A stretch of 64,000 bases of DNA from Afipia sp. (GCA_024508675.1 JANINQ010000001.1:124001-188000); one strand, 5' to 3'; counted from the stretch's first letter, positions 23,857 through 35,642 are shown. The notes: generated by a model from the sequence alone, not told the origin. A program made the numbers and translations.

Positions 23857-26592
23857 TTACTGCTTCGGCAGCTTGGCTTTCAACGCATAGAGCGCATCGA
23901 GCGCCTCGCGCGGCGACATCTCGTCGGGGTGTAGCGCGCTGAGTGCTTCCAGAAGCTGATCGGCTTCACTCGGCGGTTGCGGCTCCGGTGCTGCGCGTGA
24001 TGGCACGGCGAACAGCGGCAGGTCGTCGATAAGCGCGCGGGTCGAGGTGTTGCGATCCTGCGCTTCGAGCTTTGCCAGCACGGACTTTGCGCGTGCGACA
24101 ACAGCGGCGGGCAGGCCAGCGAGCTTTGCCACCTGAATGCCGTATGAGCGATCCGCTGAACCCGGCAGTACCTCGTGCAGGAACACGACGTCGCCCTGCC
24201 ACTCCTTGACACGAACCGTCGCATTGAACAGACGCGGCAGGTTTGCCGAGAGTGCGGTCAGTTCATGATAGTGCGTGGCGAACAGCGCGCGGCAGCGATT
24301 GCTTTCATGCAGGTGTTCGATCGAGGCCCACGCAATCGACAATCCGTCGAAGGTCGAGGTGCCGCGCCCGATTTCATCGAGGATCACCAGCGCGCGCTCA
24401 CCGGCCTGATTGAGAATCGCTGCGGTTTCGACCATTTCGACCATGAAGGTCGAGCGCCCGCGCGCCAGATCGTCGGCGGCGCCGACGCGGGAGAACAGCC
24501 GGTCAACGATACCGATATGGGCGAGCTTCGCGGGCACGAAACTGCCGATCTGCGCCATCAATGCGATCAGTGCGTTCTGCCGCAGGAAGGTCGATTTACC
24601 GGCCATGTTCGGACCGGTGATCAGCCATATCTGTCCGGACGATTGAGCCGGTCCGGGCGACAGGTCGCAGGCGTTGGCGATGAAGGGCTGGCCGTCGCGC
24701 TTCAGCGACTGCTCGACCACCGGATGGCGTCCGCCTTCGATGGAGAACTTCAGCGAATTGTCGACCACAGGCCTTGTGTAGTTCTCATCGACGGCGAGTT
24801 TTGCCAGCGCGGACGTCACGTCGAGCAGCGCGAAGGCGTGGGCGGCGGCGCGCAGATCGTCGCCTGCTGCGACGGCCTGCGCACACAGCTTGTCGAAGAT
24901 TTCAAGTTCAAGGCCGAGCGCGCGGTCGCCGGCATTGGCGATCTTGGCTTCGATCTCGCCGAGCTCGGTGGTGGTGAAGCGGACCTGTCCTGCGAGAGTT
25001 TGGCGATGGATGAAGGTCGCATTCAGCGGCGCGGCCATCAGTTTGTCGCCATGCTGCGCGGTGACCTCGACAAAATAGCCGAGCACATTGTTGTGCCGGA
25101 TCTTGAGGCCCTTGATCCCGGTATCGTCGGCGTAGCGTGCCTGCATCGCCGCGACCACGAGGCGCGAGGCGTCGCGCAGGTTGCGGGTCTCGTCGAGCGC
25201 GGCCTCATAACCTGTGCGGACAAAGCCGCCGTCACGTTTGAACAGCGGCAGTTCATCCGCAAGACCGCGTGCAAATTCCTGCGCCAGATCGCGTGACGGA
25301 CGGCGCAAGGCTTCAACTGCGAGCGAAATGTCGCGCGGAAGATTATCGATGCGCGAAAGACGTTCGAGGATTTTGTCGGCGGCGAGAATGCCGTCGCGCA
25401 AGGCTGCAAGATCGCGCGGCCCGCCGCGCCCGACCGACAGCCGTGCCAGCGCACGGGAAATGTCCGGCGCCGCGCGGAGGATGGTGCGAAGGTCTTCGCG
25501 CACTGAACTGTCATCGGCAAGCATTGTGGCCGCATCGAGCCGATGCGAAATGGCCGCGCTGTCGGTCAGCGGTGCTGCAAGGCGTTGCGCCAGCAGCCGC
25601 GACCCGGCGGCGGTCACGGTGCAGTCGATGGCATCGAGCAGGGAGCCGCGCCGCTCGCCGGCCAGCGTCCGCGTCAGTTCGAGATTGGCGCGGGTGGCAG
25701 GATCGATCGCCATGGTGGTGCCTGCGGCCTCACGCGCAGGCGGAGACAGCGGCAGATGCTGGCCGACCTGGGTGCGGTCCACATATGTCACGGCGGCCGC
25801 AGCGGCAGTGGCTTCGAGCCGCGACATCGCGCCGAAACCGTCCATGGTCGCGACGGCGAAATAATCGCACAGCCGCCGCTCGGCGGTGGCTGCGTCAAAA
25901 ATGTCGCGCGTCACCGGCGTCACGGCGGCAAGCGAGCGGAACAGCGCCGACAGTTCCGGATCGGAATAGAGCGCGTCGGTGACGATCACTTCATTCGGAT
26001 TGATCCGCGCCAGTGTCGCGCCGAGTTCATTGGCTCCGCATTCGGTGACGCTGAATTCCGCCGTTGAAATATCGATCCATGCGAGGCCGATACGATCGTT
26101 CGCCGATGAAGACCCTCGCATCCGCGCAATCGCGAGAAGATAGTTATTCGTCTTGGCATCGAGCAGGGTGTCTTCGGTCAGCGTGCCGGGCGTCACCAGC
26201 CGCACCACGTCGCGCCGGACCACGCTCTTGTTGCCGCGCTTCTTGGCCTCGGCGGGATTTTCGGTCTGCTCGCAGACCGCGACGCGATGACCCAGCGCGA
26301 TCAGCCGGTGCAGGTAGTCGTCCGAGCGTTCCACCGGGACGCCGCACATCGGAATGTCTTCGCCCATGTGCTTGCCGCGCTTGGTCAGCGTGATGCCGAG
26401 GGCACGCGAAGCTGTTTCCGCATCCTCGAAGAACAGCTCATAGAAATCGCCCATCCGGTAGAACAGCAGCAGCCCGGGATTGGCGACCTTGATCTCCAGG
26501 TACTGTTCCATCATCGGCGTGACGCGGCCCGCGGCCTCCGGTGCGGTGGCTTCAGGGGTTGGCGATGCGGGGGGCGTGGAATGGATGGTCAT
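23857..26592 (-). CDS. mutS: DNA mismatch repair protein MutS
   Basis: The frame continues upstream to 26706, but [11 protein letters not shown] at ATG 26592 is where family members start; the result is 911 residues. Domain I has the mismatch-recognition Phe-x-Glu as Phe50-Tyr51-Glu52 in MGDFYELF. The middle core and clamp follow. The ATPase has Walker [10 protein letters not shown] (660-668), [15 protein letters not shown] (Walker B) and ATHYHELT (the switch His). The C-terminal tail contains a helical segment ([28 protein letters not shown]) used for tetramer or beta-clamp contact. It recognises mismatches and recruits MutL. It converges with the OsmC gene. No Shine-Dalgarno is clear, which leaves the start slightly uncertain. 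Confidence 0.95.
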   Translation of the reverse strand: MTIHSTPPASPTPEATAPEAAGRVTPMMEQYLEIKVANPGLLLFYRMGDFYELFFEDAETASRALGITLTKRGKHMGEDIPMCGVPVERSDDYLHRLIALGHRVAVCEQTENPAEAKKRGNKSVVRRDVVRLVTPGTLTEDTLLDAKTNNYLLAIARMRGSSSANDRIGLAWIDISTAEFSVTECGANELGATLARINPNEVIVTDALYSDPELSALFRSLAAVTPVTRDIFDAATAERRLCDYFAVATMDGFGAMSRLEATAAAAAVTYVDRTQVGQHLPLSPPAREAAGTTMAIDPATRANLELTRTLAGERRGSLLDAIDCTVTAAGSRLLAQRLAAPLTDSAAISHRLDAATMLADDSSVREDLRTILRAAPDISRALARLSVGRGGPRDLAALRDGILAADKILERLSRIDNLPRDISLAVEALRRPSRDLAQEFARGLADELPLFKRDGGFVRTGYEAALDETRNLRDASRLVVAAMQARYADDTGIKGLKIRHNNVLGYFVEVTAQHGDKLMAAPLNATFIHRQTLAGQVRFTTTELGEIEAKIANAGDRALGLELEIFDKLCAQAVAAGDDLRAAAHAFALLDVTSALAKLAVDENYTRPVVDNSLKFSIEGGRHPVVEQSLKRDGQPFIANACDLSPGPAQSSGQIWLITGPNMAGKSTFLRQNALIALMAQIGSFVPAKLAHIGIVDRLFSRVGAADDLARGRSTFMVEMVETAAILNQAGERALVILDEIGRGTSTFDGLSIAWASIEHLHESNRCRALFATHYHELTALSANLPRLFNATVRVKEWQGDVVFLHEVLPGSADRSYGIQVAKLAGLPAAVVARAKSVLAKLEAQDRNTSTRALIDDLPLFAVPSRAAPEPQPPSEADQLLEALSALHPDEMSPREALDALYALKAKLPKQ

Positions 26593-26799
26593 GGAGCGAA
26601 CATTAGCAAAGTTCTTTCGCATGGTGGAATTGCAGGCAGCGTTTTCCACGTCTTGGAGGCGGCTGTGCATGGCCGCCCTGCCGGGCCATGAGGCTGTTCC
26701 GGCCATGGATCGTTTGACGCCCTGCGCATCGCTTCCTAAAACTCTGGCCAGCCGGAAGCGGACGCGTCAACGCCCGCAGGATTTTCAGGGAGAGTGACC

Positions 26800-28005
<1,206 letters not shown>

Positions 28006-28019
28006 TTTTACTACGACGT

Positions 28020-28120
28020 CCTCATCCTGAGGAGCGACCGTTTGGTCGCGTCTCGAAGGATGAGGTGTAAAGAACCTCATGGTTCGAGACGGCGCGAGAG
28101 CGCCTCCTCACCATGAGGTT
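28020..28120. repeat. Double-hairpin palindromic repeat
   Basis: Two hairpins stand in tandem: CCTCATCCT/AGGATGAGG at 28020-28065 (inner stem GCGACC/GGTCGC) and CCTCATGGT/ACCATGAGG at 28075-28118 (inner stem GGCGC/GCGCC). I recognise it as a dispersed element common in Bradyrhizobium-type genomes, with the TTCGAGACG motif between arms. Confidence 0.85.
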
Positions 28121-28124
28121 TTTT
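28073..28124 (+). terminator. Terminator formed by the second repeat hairpin
   Basis: AACCTCATGGT (28073-28083) pairs with ACCATGAGGTT (28110-28120), immediately followed by T residues. It stands 68 bases after the thiolase stop and before the convergent efflux gene. Confidence 0.75.
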
Positions 28125-28134
28125 GTTTCTGCAT

Positions 28135-29697
28135 TTAATCGATCACAGCGGCATGATCCGAGCCTTGCGACTGCTGCCGGAGCGCCACCTTGGTCGAGCC
28201 GATCATCATCGCCAGCGGAATGGCGCAGAGCGTCACTACCATGACCATTTGATAGTCGTGCGAAAACGCGATGATCTGCGCCTGTGTCGTGATCAGGACG
28301 TCCATGATCGCGCGGCCTGAATCGGTCGTCATGTTGAGAATGCCGGCGACATTCGGCATCTGCATCGCCTGGTTGAACGGCGTGACGTGCTCGTTGAGGA
28401 TGGCGTAGCTCTCCCGTCCGCCGGACGTCAGCTTGGCGATCACCACGGAGATGCCGATTGAGCTGGCGACATTGCGCATCAGGGTCAGCATGGCGGTGCC
28501 GTCGGTTCGTAGTTCGTTGGGCAACGTCAGGAACGAAACGGTGCTGAGCGGCACGAACACCAGCCCGAGGCCGAAGCCCTGCGCGACACTGATCACGACA
28601 ATGGCCGACACACCGGTCTGGTCGGTCCACTGGGTCATGAAATACAGCGATACCGACATCAGCAGCATGCCGCTCGCGATCAGCGTGCGGGCTTCAAAGT
28701 ATTTCATCAGGCGTCCGACCAGCATCATGGCGACGAATGTTCCAGCGCCGCGGGTTGCGAGCAGCAGGCCCGCGGTCATGATGGGATAGCCGATCACGTT
28801 CTGCAGATAGGGCGAAGCCAGCGCCATGGTGCTGTAGAGCACAAGGCCCATGATCGCCATGAAGATACAGCCGCTGATGAAGTTGCGGTCCTTGAAGATC
28901 GCGAACTGAATGAAGGGCCGCTCGGTCGTGAACGAGTGGGCGAAGAAATAGTAAAAGCCGATTGCCGAGATGATGGCTTCTGCCACGATTTCCGGCGATT
29001 CCAGCCAGCCGAGCTGTTCGCCGCGGTCGAGCGCAAGCTGCATCGCGCCGATGCCGATGGCGAGCGCGGTGAAACCGAACCAGTCGAAACGCAGTGTGTG
29101 ATTTTGTTTGGTCTCGTCCATGAAGGCGATCAGGCCCAGCACGGTGACGATGCCGAAGGGCAGGTTGACGAAGAACACCCAGTGCCAGGAATAGGTTTCG
29201 GTGAGCCAGGCGCCGAGAGATGGACCCATGATGGGGCCGAGCATCACGCCCATGCCCCAGATCGACATCGCCTTGGCGCGCTCATGTAGCGCGTAGGAGT
29301 CGAGCATCACGGCCTGCGAGAGCGGCACCAGCGCTGCGCCGAACACGCCCTGCAAAAGGCGAAACAGCACCATCTGCGTGATGTCCTGTGCGAGGCCGCA
29401 CATCACCGAGGCTGCTGTGAATCCAGCCGAGCAGACGATGAAAACCTTTTTCCGCCCGAACCGGTTGGCGATCCAGCCGACCGGTGCGGTCATAATGGCT
29501 GCGGCGACGATATAAGAGGTGAGAACCCAGTTGATCTGGTCCTGTGAGGCCGAGAGCGTGCCCTGCATGTAGGGCAGCGCGACGTTGGCAATGGTGGTGT
29601 CGAGCGCCTGCATGATGGTCGCGGTCATCGCGCAGATGGTGACCATGTTGCGGCGAAATCCCGGGACCGCCGCCATGGAGGCGGAGGCGGCGGTCAC
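28135..29697 (-). CDS. emrB: Drug efflux transporter, EmrB/QacA (DHA2) family
   Basis: 520 residues with about 14 membrane helices. Motif A (WIANRFGRKKVFI) and the DHA2-specific motif C region (WGMGVMLGPIMGPSLGAWL) are clear; MQALDTTIANVALPYM is the helix-1 D1 motif. It exports hydrophobic drugs by proton antiport at the inner membrane, together with the periplasmic adaptor encoded upstream. The GTG start at 29697 overlaps the adaptor's stop, indicating coupling. An ATG 21 bases further in is an alternative. No outer-membrane TolC gene is adjacent. Confidence 0.93.
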   Translation of the reverse strand: MTAASASMAAVPGFRRNMVTICAMTATIMQALDTTIANVALPYMQGTLSASQDQINWVLTSYIVAAAIMTAPVGWIANRFGRKKVFIVCSAGFTAASVMCGLAQDITQMVLFRLLQGVFGAALVPLSQAVMLDSYALHERAKAMSIWGMGVMLGPIMGPSLGAWLTETYSWHWVFFVNLPFGIVTVLGLIAFMDETKQNHTLRFDWFGFTALAIGIGAMQLALDRGEQLGWLESPEIVAEAIISAIGFYYFFAHSFTTERPFIQFAIFKDRNFISGCIFMAIMGLVLYSTMALASPYLQNVIGYPIMTAGLLLATRGAGTFVAMMLVGRLMKYFEARTLIASGMLLMSVSLYFMTQWTDQTGVSAIVVISVAQGFGLGLVFVPLSTVSFLTLPNELRTDGTAMLTLMRNVASSIGISVVIAKLTSGGRESYAILNEHVTPFNQAMQMPNVAGILNMTTDSGRAIMDVLITTQAQIIAFSHDYQMVMVVTLCAIPLAMMIGSTKVALRQQSQGSDHAAVID

Positions 29698-30854
29698 CGG
29701 GCGTTCTCCTGCGCAGTAGCGGAGGAGAATCCAAGGAGGCCGGCAAGTGTGCGCTGATGGCCGGTATCGACCCAGACGAATGTGCTCATGCCAGCCTTGA
29801 GCTTTTGAACGGCTGCATCATGGGCATCGAAATAGATGCGCACGGGCACACGCTGCACCACTTTCACAAAGTTGCCGGTGGAGTTCTGCGGCGGCAGGAT
29901 CGCGAACTGCGCGCCGGTGCCGGGGCTGAGCGAACCGACGGTGCCCTTGAAGGTGTGATCGGGGAATGCGTCGATCGACATCGTCACCGGCTGTCCGTTG
30001 GCGACATAAGTCAGATCGGATTCTTTCAGGTTAGCATCGACCCAGGGATGCGCATCGTCGATGATGCTGAACACCGGAGCGCCCGCATTGACGAAACGTC
30101 CGAGCTGGATGCTGTCCACCTGCGTCGCGGTGCCGTCGATCGGCGCGCGAAGGATGGTGTGGTCCAGATTGCGCTGCGCCTGATCGAGCGCTGCTTTGGC
30201 CTGGAAGTAGGGCGGGAATTCCTCGAGCGGCAGATCGGAATTGCCGAGCAGTTGATTGTTGGCAGTGGCGAGCTGCTGCTGCAGCAGTTCGAGCTGCGCC
30301 CGCGCCATGACGAGGTTGGTGGTGGATGTGTCGAGATCGAGCTGCGATCCGGACTGCGATTTCACCAGCGACGTCTTGCGCTCCACGTCGCGCTGTTTCA
30401 GGTCGACGCCCTGTTTCGCGAGGTCGAGCATCTGCGCGTAGATTTTCACGTTGTCGCGCAGGTTATTGTAATTCGTCTTCGCGGTTTCGAGCGTGGCCCT
30501 GGCCTGCTGAAGCGCGAAGCGGAACGGCACCGGATCGATCTCGAACAGCTCGTCGCCGGCCTTGACCTTCTGTCCTTCCTTGACGAGCACCTTCTGGATT
30601 TTTCCGGAGATGTCCGGCGTGATCAGAACCTTCTGTGCGCCGACATAGGCGTCGTCGGTTGACGCATAACGTCCGCCTGACAGATAGAACGCGACACCTG
30701 CGACCAATGCGGCGAGCGGAACCACCACAAGCAACAGCGTGCGCCGTTTCTCTCGCGCGAACTGTTTCCAGTTTTTGCGCGGAGTTTTCGTTGCCGGGGA
30801 CGTTGTTTCCGTCAGTTTCTGTTCGGCGGGGAACTTGACGACCTGATCAGCCAT
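29694..30854 (-). CDS. emrA: Efflux periplasmic adaptor, EmrA/HlyD family
   Basis: The start I choose is ATG 30854 (MADQVVKFPAEQ, 386 residues); a longer frame runs back into the regulator. One membrane anchor (about 38-55, TLLLVVVPLAALVAGVAFYL) is followed by a lipoyl/barrel-sandwich half (VLITPDISGKIQKVLVKEGQKVKAGDELFEID), a long coiled-coil hairpin (about 110-210) and the second barrel half (RAPIDGTATQVDSIQLGRFV). It bridges EmrB to an outer-membrane channel. Eight bases overlap the regulator gene, so marR-emrA-emrB is one operon. Confidence 0.93.
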   Translation of the reverse strand: MADQVVKFPAEQKLTETTSPATKTPRKNWKQFAREKRRTLLLVVVPLAALVAGVAFYLSGGRYASTDDAYVGAQKVLITPDISGKIQKVLVKEGQKVKAGDELFEIDPVPFRFALQQARATLETAKTNYNNLRDNVKIYAQMLDLAKQGVDLKQRDVERKTSLVKSQSGSQLDLDTSTTNLVMARAQLELLQQQLATANNQLLGNSDLPLEEFPPYFQAKAALDQAQRNLDHTILRAPIDGTATQVDSIQLGRFVNAGAPVFSIIDDAHPWVDANLKESDLTYVANGQPVTMSIDAFPDHTFKGTVGSLSPGTGAQFAILPPQNSTGNFVKVVQRVPVRIYFDAHDAAVQKLKAGMSTFVWVDTGHQRTLAGLLGFSSATAQENAR

Positions 30855-31320
30855 AGCGCGGCTCCTTGAGTTTTGCATCGCTGACGGCCTGAAGCGCGTC
30901 GCGGACATTGTCCTTGATGAGTTCGAGCTGGCCGGCCAGTGCATCGGCTTCCGCACCGGTGAGGTGGCTCAGCGCAGTCTGTGTGATCTCGGCGCGCAGC
31001 TTGGCGAGTTGTGCCAGCATTGGGCGTGCGGCCGGGCGCAGGTAGAGACGATTTGCGCGGCGGTCCTTCGGATCTTCGCGGCGCTCGATCAGGTCGTTGC
31101 TGCAAAGCCGGTCGATCAGGCGCGTCAGCGTGATCGGCTGGATTTCCATCATGTCGGCGAGTTCGGACTGCTTCAGCCCCTCGGTGCGCTCGAGCTTGGC
31201 CAGCACCGCCCATTGCGCGCGGGTGATGCCGTAGCGCACCGCCAGCTTGTCCGCGTAGAGCCGCAGCATGCGCTGGGTCTCGAACAGGGCGAACAGAAAA
31301 TCGGGATTGGTCCGGGGCAT
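30847..31320 (-). CDS. MarR-family transcriptional regulator
   Basis: I start at ATG 31320 (MPRTNPDFLFALFETQRM, 157 residues) because the longer frame begins upstream of a palindrome that looks like the operator. The winged helix-turn-helix is KQSELADMMEIQPITLTRLIDRLCSNDLIERREDPKDRRANRLYL, with DxRxx at the wing tip. It most likely represses its own emrAB operon until a toxic ligand binds. The ribosome-binding site is only GGAA. Confidence 0.9.
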   Translation of the reverse strand: MPRTNPDFLFALFETQRMLRLYADKLAVRYGITRAQWAVLAKLERTEGLKQSELADMMEIQPITLTRLIDRLCSNDLIERREDPKDRRANRLYLRPAARPMLAQLAKLRAEITQTALSHLTGAEADALAGQLELIKDNVRDALQAVSDAKLKEPRYG

Positions 31321-31346
31321 GGCGGTTCCATCGATAAGCTGAGCTA

Positions 31347-31364
31347 TAATAAGCTTGCTTACTA
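31347..31364. promoter_or_regulatory. Candidate MarR operator
   Basis: TAATAAGC (31347-31354) and GCTTACTA (31357-31364) form an inverted repeat with 7 of 8 pairs and a 2-base spacer, AT-rich like other MarR sites. It lies 27 bases upstream of the chosen regulator start. Confidence 0.55.
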
Positions 31365-31448
31365 ATTCAGGAAGCCGCAAGTTCGGATGTGACCCATGCA
31401 GCTCTGCATAGGCATCAGAATCAATAATCCAATCAACTAATTAGGAGA

Positions 31449-32555
31449 TTAGGCCCACTCGACCCCGGATTCGGCGGCCAGATCGATCGTGCTCCGGCGG
31501 CCAATATCGTCGAAATGGACGTCCAGAAATTTCTTGGCGGCGCGTTTGCCGGCGCGGTGCAGCAGTTCAAAGAACTCGAAGTCGGTTTTCATCTTGCTGG
31601 AAGCCGCGAGGCGGTTGCCGAGAATTCCGAGGTCGATGCGGTGAATGTTGAGCCTGCGGTATTGATCCTTGCCGGTGCCGCGCGGCAGCCGCCCGTCGTC
31701 GATCAGTTGATTGACGAAATCCATGGTGCGCAATTCGGAGATCAGTGCCGAGTTGAACGTGATTTCATTCAGCCTGTTGATGATCTCGCCGGATGTTTTC
31801 GGCGTGGTGTCGCGCGACACCGGATTGATCTGCACCACCACGACATCTTCCGCTTCAGTCGTCTGCAGGAACGGGAAGATCGCGGGATTGCCCATGTAGC
31901 CGCCATCCCAGTAGGGCACGCCGTCGATTTCGACCGCGCGAAACATAAAGGGCAGGGCCGCCGATGCCATCACCACATCGGCGGTGATCTTTTCATTCGC
32001 GAAAATGCGCAAGCGTCCAGTATGGACGTTGGTCGCTGAAATATAGAGCGCAAGATCGGTGTTGGCGCGCAGCGCATCGAAATCGACAAGACGTTCGACA
32101 AGCTGGCTCAGCGGATTGATGTTGAGCGGATTGAGTTCGTACGGCGAGAAGTAGCGCGACATTGTCTCGAACCAGTTCTGCATCGGCGTGGCCGCGAACG
32201 GCATCAGCGAAATCATCCGGTCCGTCATGGCCCGCGGGATCGGCGGCAGGTCGCCGCCGGTGCTGGTCGCGCGCCAGAATGTCGCCAGGCGCTTGCGGGC
32301 TTCTTCGGGACCGCCGCGGGTCAGGCCATCGGCGAGCATCACTGCGTTCATGGCGCCGGCTGACGCGCCGGAGATGCCGGTGATTTCCAGACGGCCATCC
32401 GCAAGGAACTGATCGAGCACGCCCCATGTAAATGCACCGTGCGATCCGCCGCCCTGAAGCGCGAGATTGATCTTCTTCGCTCCGCTCGGCTTGCGCAGGC
32501 TGCCAAAATTCCACGGCGCGAGGTTGTCGAGGTAGGTCTTGAGAGCGGTCGCCAT
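31449..32555 (-). CDS. Patatin-like phospholipase
   Basis: I use ATG 32555 with GGAGAG upstream (368 residues). The oxyanion hole is LALQGGGSHGAFTWG, the nucleophile Ser is in GISGASAGAMNAV (GxSxG), and the partner Asp in YWDGGYMGNP (DGG). This is the complete catalytic dyad of bacterial patatins, which hydrolyse lipids or act as secreted lipases; no export signal is seen. The neighbour on the minus side is the MarR regulator 100 bases away, and the Fur-like gene is divergent. Confidence 0.92.
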   Translation of the reverse strand: MATALKTYLDNLAPWNFGSLRKPSGAKKINLALQGGGSHGAFTWGVLDQFLADGRLEITGISGASAGAMNAVMLADGLTRGGPEEARKRLATFWRATSTGGDLPPIPRAMTDRMISLMPFAATPMQNWFETMSRYFSPYELNPLNINPLSQLVERLVDFDALRANTDLALYISATNVHTGRLRIFANEKITADVVMASAALPFMFRAVEIDGVPYWDGGYMGNPAIFPFLQTTEAEDVVVVQINPVSRDTTPKTSGEIINRLNEITFNSALISELRTMDFVNQLIDDGRLPRGTGKDQYRRLNIHRIDLGILGNRLAASSKMKTDFEFFELLHRAGKRAAKKFLDVHFDDIGRRSTIDLAAESGVEWA

Positions 32556-32734
32556 GAGCTTCTTTCTCTCCGAATGAGGCTTGTTGGCTTCGGTGTTGGT
32601 CAGCCCGGTTGTAGACCTGTCATTTGGGGCTTTTATGATGCGACGCAATAGAAAATGCTGCAATGCGCAAAAATCGGAGCCCGTTCGCTGAAATTATGAG
32701 CGGAATCGCGGCAACCGCACTACATATTGACCTG

Positions 32735-33226
32735 ATGAAACCCGTGAAGCCGGCATTCCCTCATCCTGATCATGACCACGGACGTTGTGCCGAGGATGCT
32801 TTTTCGCATGCGGAAAAAGTCTGCGTCGGCCGCGGCCAGAAGTTCACGCCGATCCGGCGTCAGGTTCTTGGAGCGTTGCTGTCGAGCCATCGGCCACTCG
32901 GCGCTTATGAGGTGATCGACGAACTGGCCAAGACCATGCCGCGTCCGGCGCCGATCACGGTTTATCGTGCGCTGGATTTCCTGATGGACAATGGGCTGGT
33001 TCATCGCATCGAGAGCCGCAACGCGTTTCTCGCCTGTGCGCACAATCACGACGAAACGTCGGTGGTGGCGTTCCTGATTTGTGAGACGTGCGGATCGGTC
33101 GGTGAGATTCCTGCGGCGCCGCTGGCGCAAAGTTTCAATGATGCCGCGCGCGGAACGGGTTTCGCGCCGAAATTGTCGGTGGTTGAAATCACCGGCACCT
33201 GTGCGCATTGTCAGCGAGCGATTTAA
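32735..33226 (+). CDS. Fur-family regulator, probably Zur
   Basis: From ATG 32735 there are 163 residues; an earlier in-frame ATG (32696) would add a short extension without a better ribosome-binding site. The winged helix contains RGQKFTPIRRQVLGALLSSHRPLGAYEVIDEL and PAPITVYRALDFLMDNGLVHRIESRNAFLACAHNH. Zinc-binding CETCG and CAHC pairs are visible. The His/Cys-rich N-terminus (HPDHDHGRCAEDAF) and the SHRPLGAYEVIDELAKT sequence are typical of alphaproteobacterial Zur rather than Fur. It should repress zinc-uptake genes when zinc is replete. No zinc transporter adjoins it; a DMT carrier gene follows 39 bases later. Confidence 0.82.
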   Translation: MKPVKPAFPHPDHDHGRCAEDAFSHAEKVCVGRGQKFTPIRRQVLGALLSSHRPLGAYEVIDELAKTMPRPAPITVYRALDFLMDNGLVHRIESRNAFLACAHNHDETSVVAFLICETCGSVGEIPAAPLAQSFNDAARGTGFAPKLSVVEITGTCAHCQRAI

Positions 33227-33265
33227 AACAACAAGAACACGGCGGAAAGCCGGACGCGGAGAGTT

Positions 33266-34219
33266 ATGCCCACAGACAGCATCAAGATTGCGCCGGCAGG
33301 CCGCCCCCTGGATGCGACGGCTGTCGCGCTGATGGTGATGCTGTGCCTGAGCTGGGGCTTCAATCAGATCTCGGTCAAACTTGCGCTGCCAGACATTCCG
33401 CCGCTGATGCAGGCGGCGATTCGTTCCGCCGGCGGTCTGGTCATCATTCTGCTGGTAGCATGGTTTCGTGGCGTTCCGCTGTTTCGCCGCGACGGCACAC
33501 TCAAGGCGGGTCTGCTGGCCGGAATTTTCTTCGGCGTCGAATTCATCCTGATCTATCGCGGACTGGTCTACACCACGGCCTCGCGTGCGGTGGTGTTTCT
33601 CTACATCGCGCCGTTCATCGTGGCGCTCGGTTCCAAGCGGTTTCTCGGCGAGGCCTTGAGCGGATTGCAATGGGGCGGGCTTGCGCTGTCCTTCGCCGGC
33701 GTCGCGCTGGCGATCGGCGTGCCGCAGCCGTCGGTGGATGCCAAGGTCATTCTCGGGGACGTGCTGGTCATGGGTGGCGGCATTCTGTGGGCCGTGACCA
33801 CGCTGGTCGTAAAGGCTACGCCGCTGTTGCATGCGCCCGCCGAAAAGACGCTGGCCTATCAGGTCGCAGTGTCGATCCCGATCCTGGCGCTGGGTGCGGC
33901 GGTTTCCGGGGAGAGCATCACCCATATGCCGGGGCCGCTGGCCTGGGGCCTGATGATCTACCAGACGGTCTGGATCGTTGGGACCACATTCCTGATCTGG
34001 GTCGCCCTCGTGAAAACCTATTCGGCGAGCAAATTGTCGTCATTTACCTTCATGACGCCTCTGTTTGGCGTCATTGGCGGCTATTTCGTCATGCATGACA
34101 CCCTGACATTGGCCTTTGCGGGGGCTGCCCTTCTGGTCATGGCGGGCCTATATCTGGTAAACCGCCCCGGCGAACCGGCGGGGAACCCGCTGCTTCCAGC
34201 CACCGAAAACGACACCTGA
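33266..34219 (+). CDS. EamA/DMT-family membrane transporter
   Basis: 317 residues and ten hydrophobic helices in two EamA repeats (about 20-150 and 165-300). [26 protein letters not shown] and [21 protein letters not shown] are first-repeat signatures; [18 protein letters not shown] opens the second. Such proteins export metabolites or amino acids, with substrate unpredictable. GGAG precedes ATG 33266. It lies between the Zur-like gene and ispG in a tight same-strand run, with only 17 bases to the ispG start. Confidence 0.9.
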   Translation: MPTDSIKIAPAGRPLDATAVALMVMLCLSWGFNQISVKLALPDIPPLMQAAIRSAGGLVIILLVAWFRGVPLFRRDGTLKAGLLAGIFFGVEFILIYRGLVYTTASRAVVFLYIAPFIVALGSKRFLGEALSGLQWGGLALSFAGVALAIGVPQPSVDAKVILGDVLVMGGGILWAVTTLVVKATPLLHAPAEKTLAYQVAVSIPILALGAAVSGESITHMPGPLAWGLMIYQTVWIVGTTFLIWVALVKTYSASKLSSFTFMTPLFGVIGGYFVMHDTLTLAFAGAALLVMAGLYLVNRPGEPAGNPLLPATENDT

Positions 34220-34236
34220 GCCCAAAGAGATTTGAC

Positions 34237-35526
34237 GTGAGCGATCTGAAAGAGCGGACCAAGGAAATCCAGGCTGGCCCCAAGGGGCGCCATCGGACGG
34301 TTCAGGTGACAGTCGGCAACGTCAAGGTCGGAGGCGGCGCACCGATCGTGGTGCAGTCGATGACCAACACCGACACGGCGGACATCGAGGGCACCGTCAA
34401 GCAGGTCGCCGCGCTGGCGCGTCAGGGCTCCGAAATGGTCCGCATCACGGTGGACCGCGAGGAAGCCGCCGCCGCCGTTCCGCACATCCGCGAAAAACTC
34501 GATAAGATGGGCGTGGACGTGCCGCTGATCGGCGACTTCCACTACATCGGTCACAAGCTGCTCGCTGAATATCCGGACTGCGCGGCGGCGCTGGCGAAGT
34601 ACCGTATCAATCCGGGCAATGTCGGCTTCAAGAACAAGCGCGACAGCCAATTCACCGACATTGTCGAGATCGCGATCAAGAACAACAAGGCCATCCGCAT
34701 CGGCGCCAACTGGGGTTCGCTCGATCAGGAACTTCTCACGAAGCTGATGGAAGAAAACGCCAAGTCGCCGAATCCGATCGACGCGCGCGCGGTCACGCGC
34801 GAGGCAATGGTGCAGTCGGCGCTGCTCTCTGCGAAGCGCGCCGAGGAAATCGGCCTGCCGAAGAACAAGATGATCCTGTCTGCGAAGGTCTCGAATGTGC
34901 AGGACCTGATCGCGGTTTACCGCGAACTGGCTTCGCGCTCGGATTACGCGATCCATCTCGGCCTGACCGAGGCGGGGATGGGCTCGAAGGGCATCGTTGC
35001 ATCAAGCGCGGCGCTCGGCATCCTGCTGCAGGATGGCATCGGTGACACCATCCGCGTCTCGCTGACGCCGGAGCCGGGCGGCGACCGCACGCTGGAAGTG
35101 AAGGTCGGTCAGGAAATTCTCCAGACCATGGGCTTCCGCACCTTCGTGCCGCTGGTTGCTGCGTGTCCCGGTTGCGGCCGCACCACCTCGACGGTGTTCC
35201 AGGAGCTGGCGCGCGACATCCAGTCGTTCATCAACGAGGAAATGCCGAGCTGGAAGACACGCTATCCCGGCGTCGAACAACTCAACGTCGCGGTGATGGG
35301 CTGCATCGTCAACGGCCCTGGTGAATCCAAGCATGCCGACATCGGCATCTCGCTGCCCGGTACTGGTGAAACGCCGGCGGCGCCGGTGTTCGTCGACGGC
35401 GAGAAGTTCCGCACCCTGCGCGGTGCCACCATCGCCGCCGACTTCAAGGCGCTGGTGATCGATTATATCGAGCAGCGTTATGGCGGCGCTGGCGCCAAGG
35501 CGCCTGCCGTGACTGCGGCGGAATAA
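34237..35526 (+). CDS. ispG: 4-hydroxy-3-methylbut-2-en-1-yl diphosphate synthase
   Basis: 429 residues starting at GTG 34237. IspG carries out the penultimate step of the methylerythritol phosphate route to isoprenoids, with a 4Fe-4S cluster. Cluster ligands are Cys in [10 protein letters not shown] (two) and Cys in [10 protein letters not shown] with the conserved Glu. The N-terminal barrel has [17 protein letters not shown] and RINPGNVG. Length is normal for the proteobacterial two-domain form. It is translated closely after the DMT gene and converges with the AraC gene. Confidence 0.97.
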   Translation: MSDLKERTKEIQAGPKGRHRTVQVTVGNVKVGGGAPIVVQSMTNTDTADIEGTVKQVAALARQGSEMVRITVDREEAAAAVPHIREKLDKMGVDVPLIGDFHYIGHKLLAEYPDCAAALAKYRINPGNVGFKNKRDSQFTDIVEIAIKNNKAIRIGANWGSLDQELLTKLMEENAKSPNPIDARAVTREAMVQSALLSAKRAEEIGLPKNKMILSAKVSNVQDLIAVYRELASRSDYAIHLGLTEAGMGSKGIVASSAALGILLQDGIGDTIRVSLTPEPGGDRTLEVKVGQEILQTMGFRTFVPLVAACPGCGRTTSTVFQELARDIQSFINEEMPSWKTRYPGVEQLNVAVMGCIVNGPGESKHADIGISLPGTGETPAAPVFVDGEKFRTLRGATIAADFKALVIDYIEQRYGGAGAKAPAVTAAE

Positions 35527-35562
35527 TTTCAGCCGGTTTTTGAGAGTTCAGGATTTCCCGAT

Positions 35563-35582
35563 GGCCGGGTATTGCCCCGGCC
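35563..35582. other. Stem-loop between convergent ispG and AraC-type genes
   Basis: GGCCGGG (35563-35569) pairs with CCCGGCC (35576-35582), loop TATTGC. No T-run follows, so it is only a weak terminator candidate. Confidence 0.45.
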
Positions 35583-35642
35583 GATCTCGTCTGTTCGTGA
35601 CCGATGACAGCGGCGAGTTCTTCTTGCGGTTGCGATGTGCTG

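Noticed and set aside
26593-26706. Upstream extension of mutS
   Set aside because: Adds 38 residues unlike MutS; family members begin with MTI just before the Pro-rich linker.
32556-32734. Zur box in front of the Fur-family gene
   Set aside because: No palindrome resembling the alphaproteobacterial Zur site is visible in the divergent gap.
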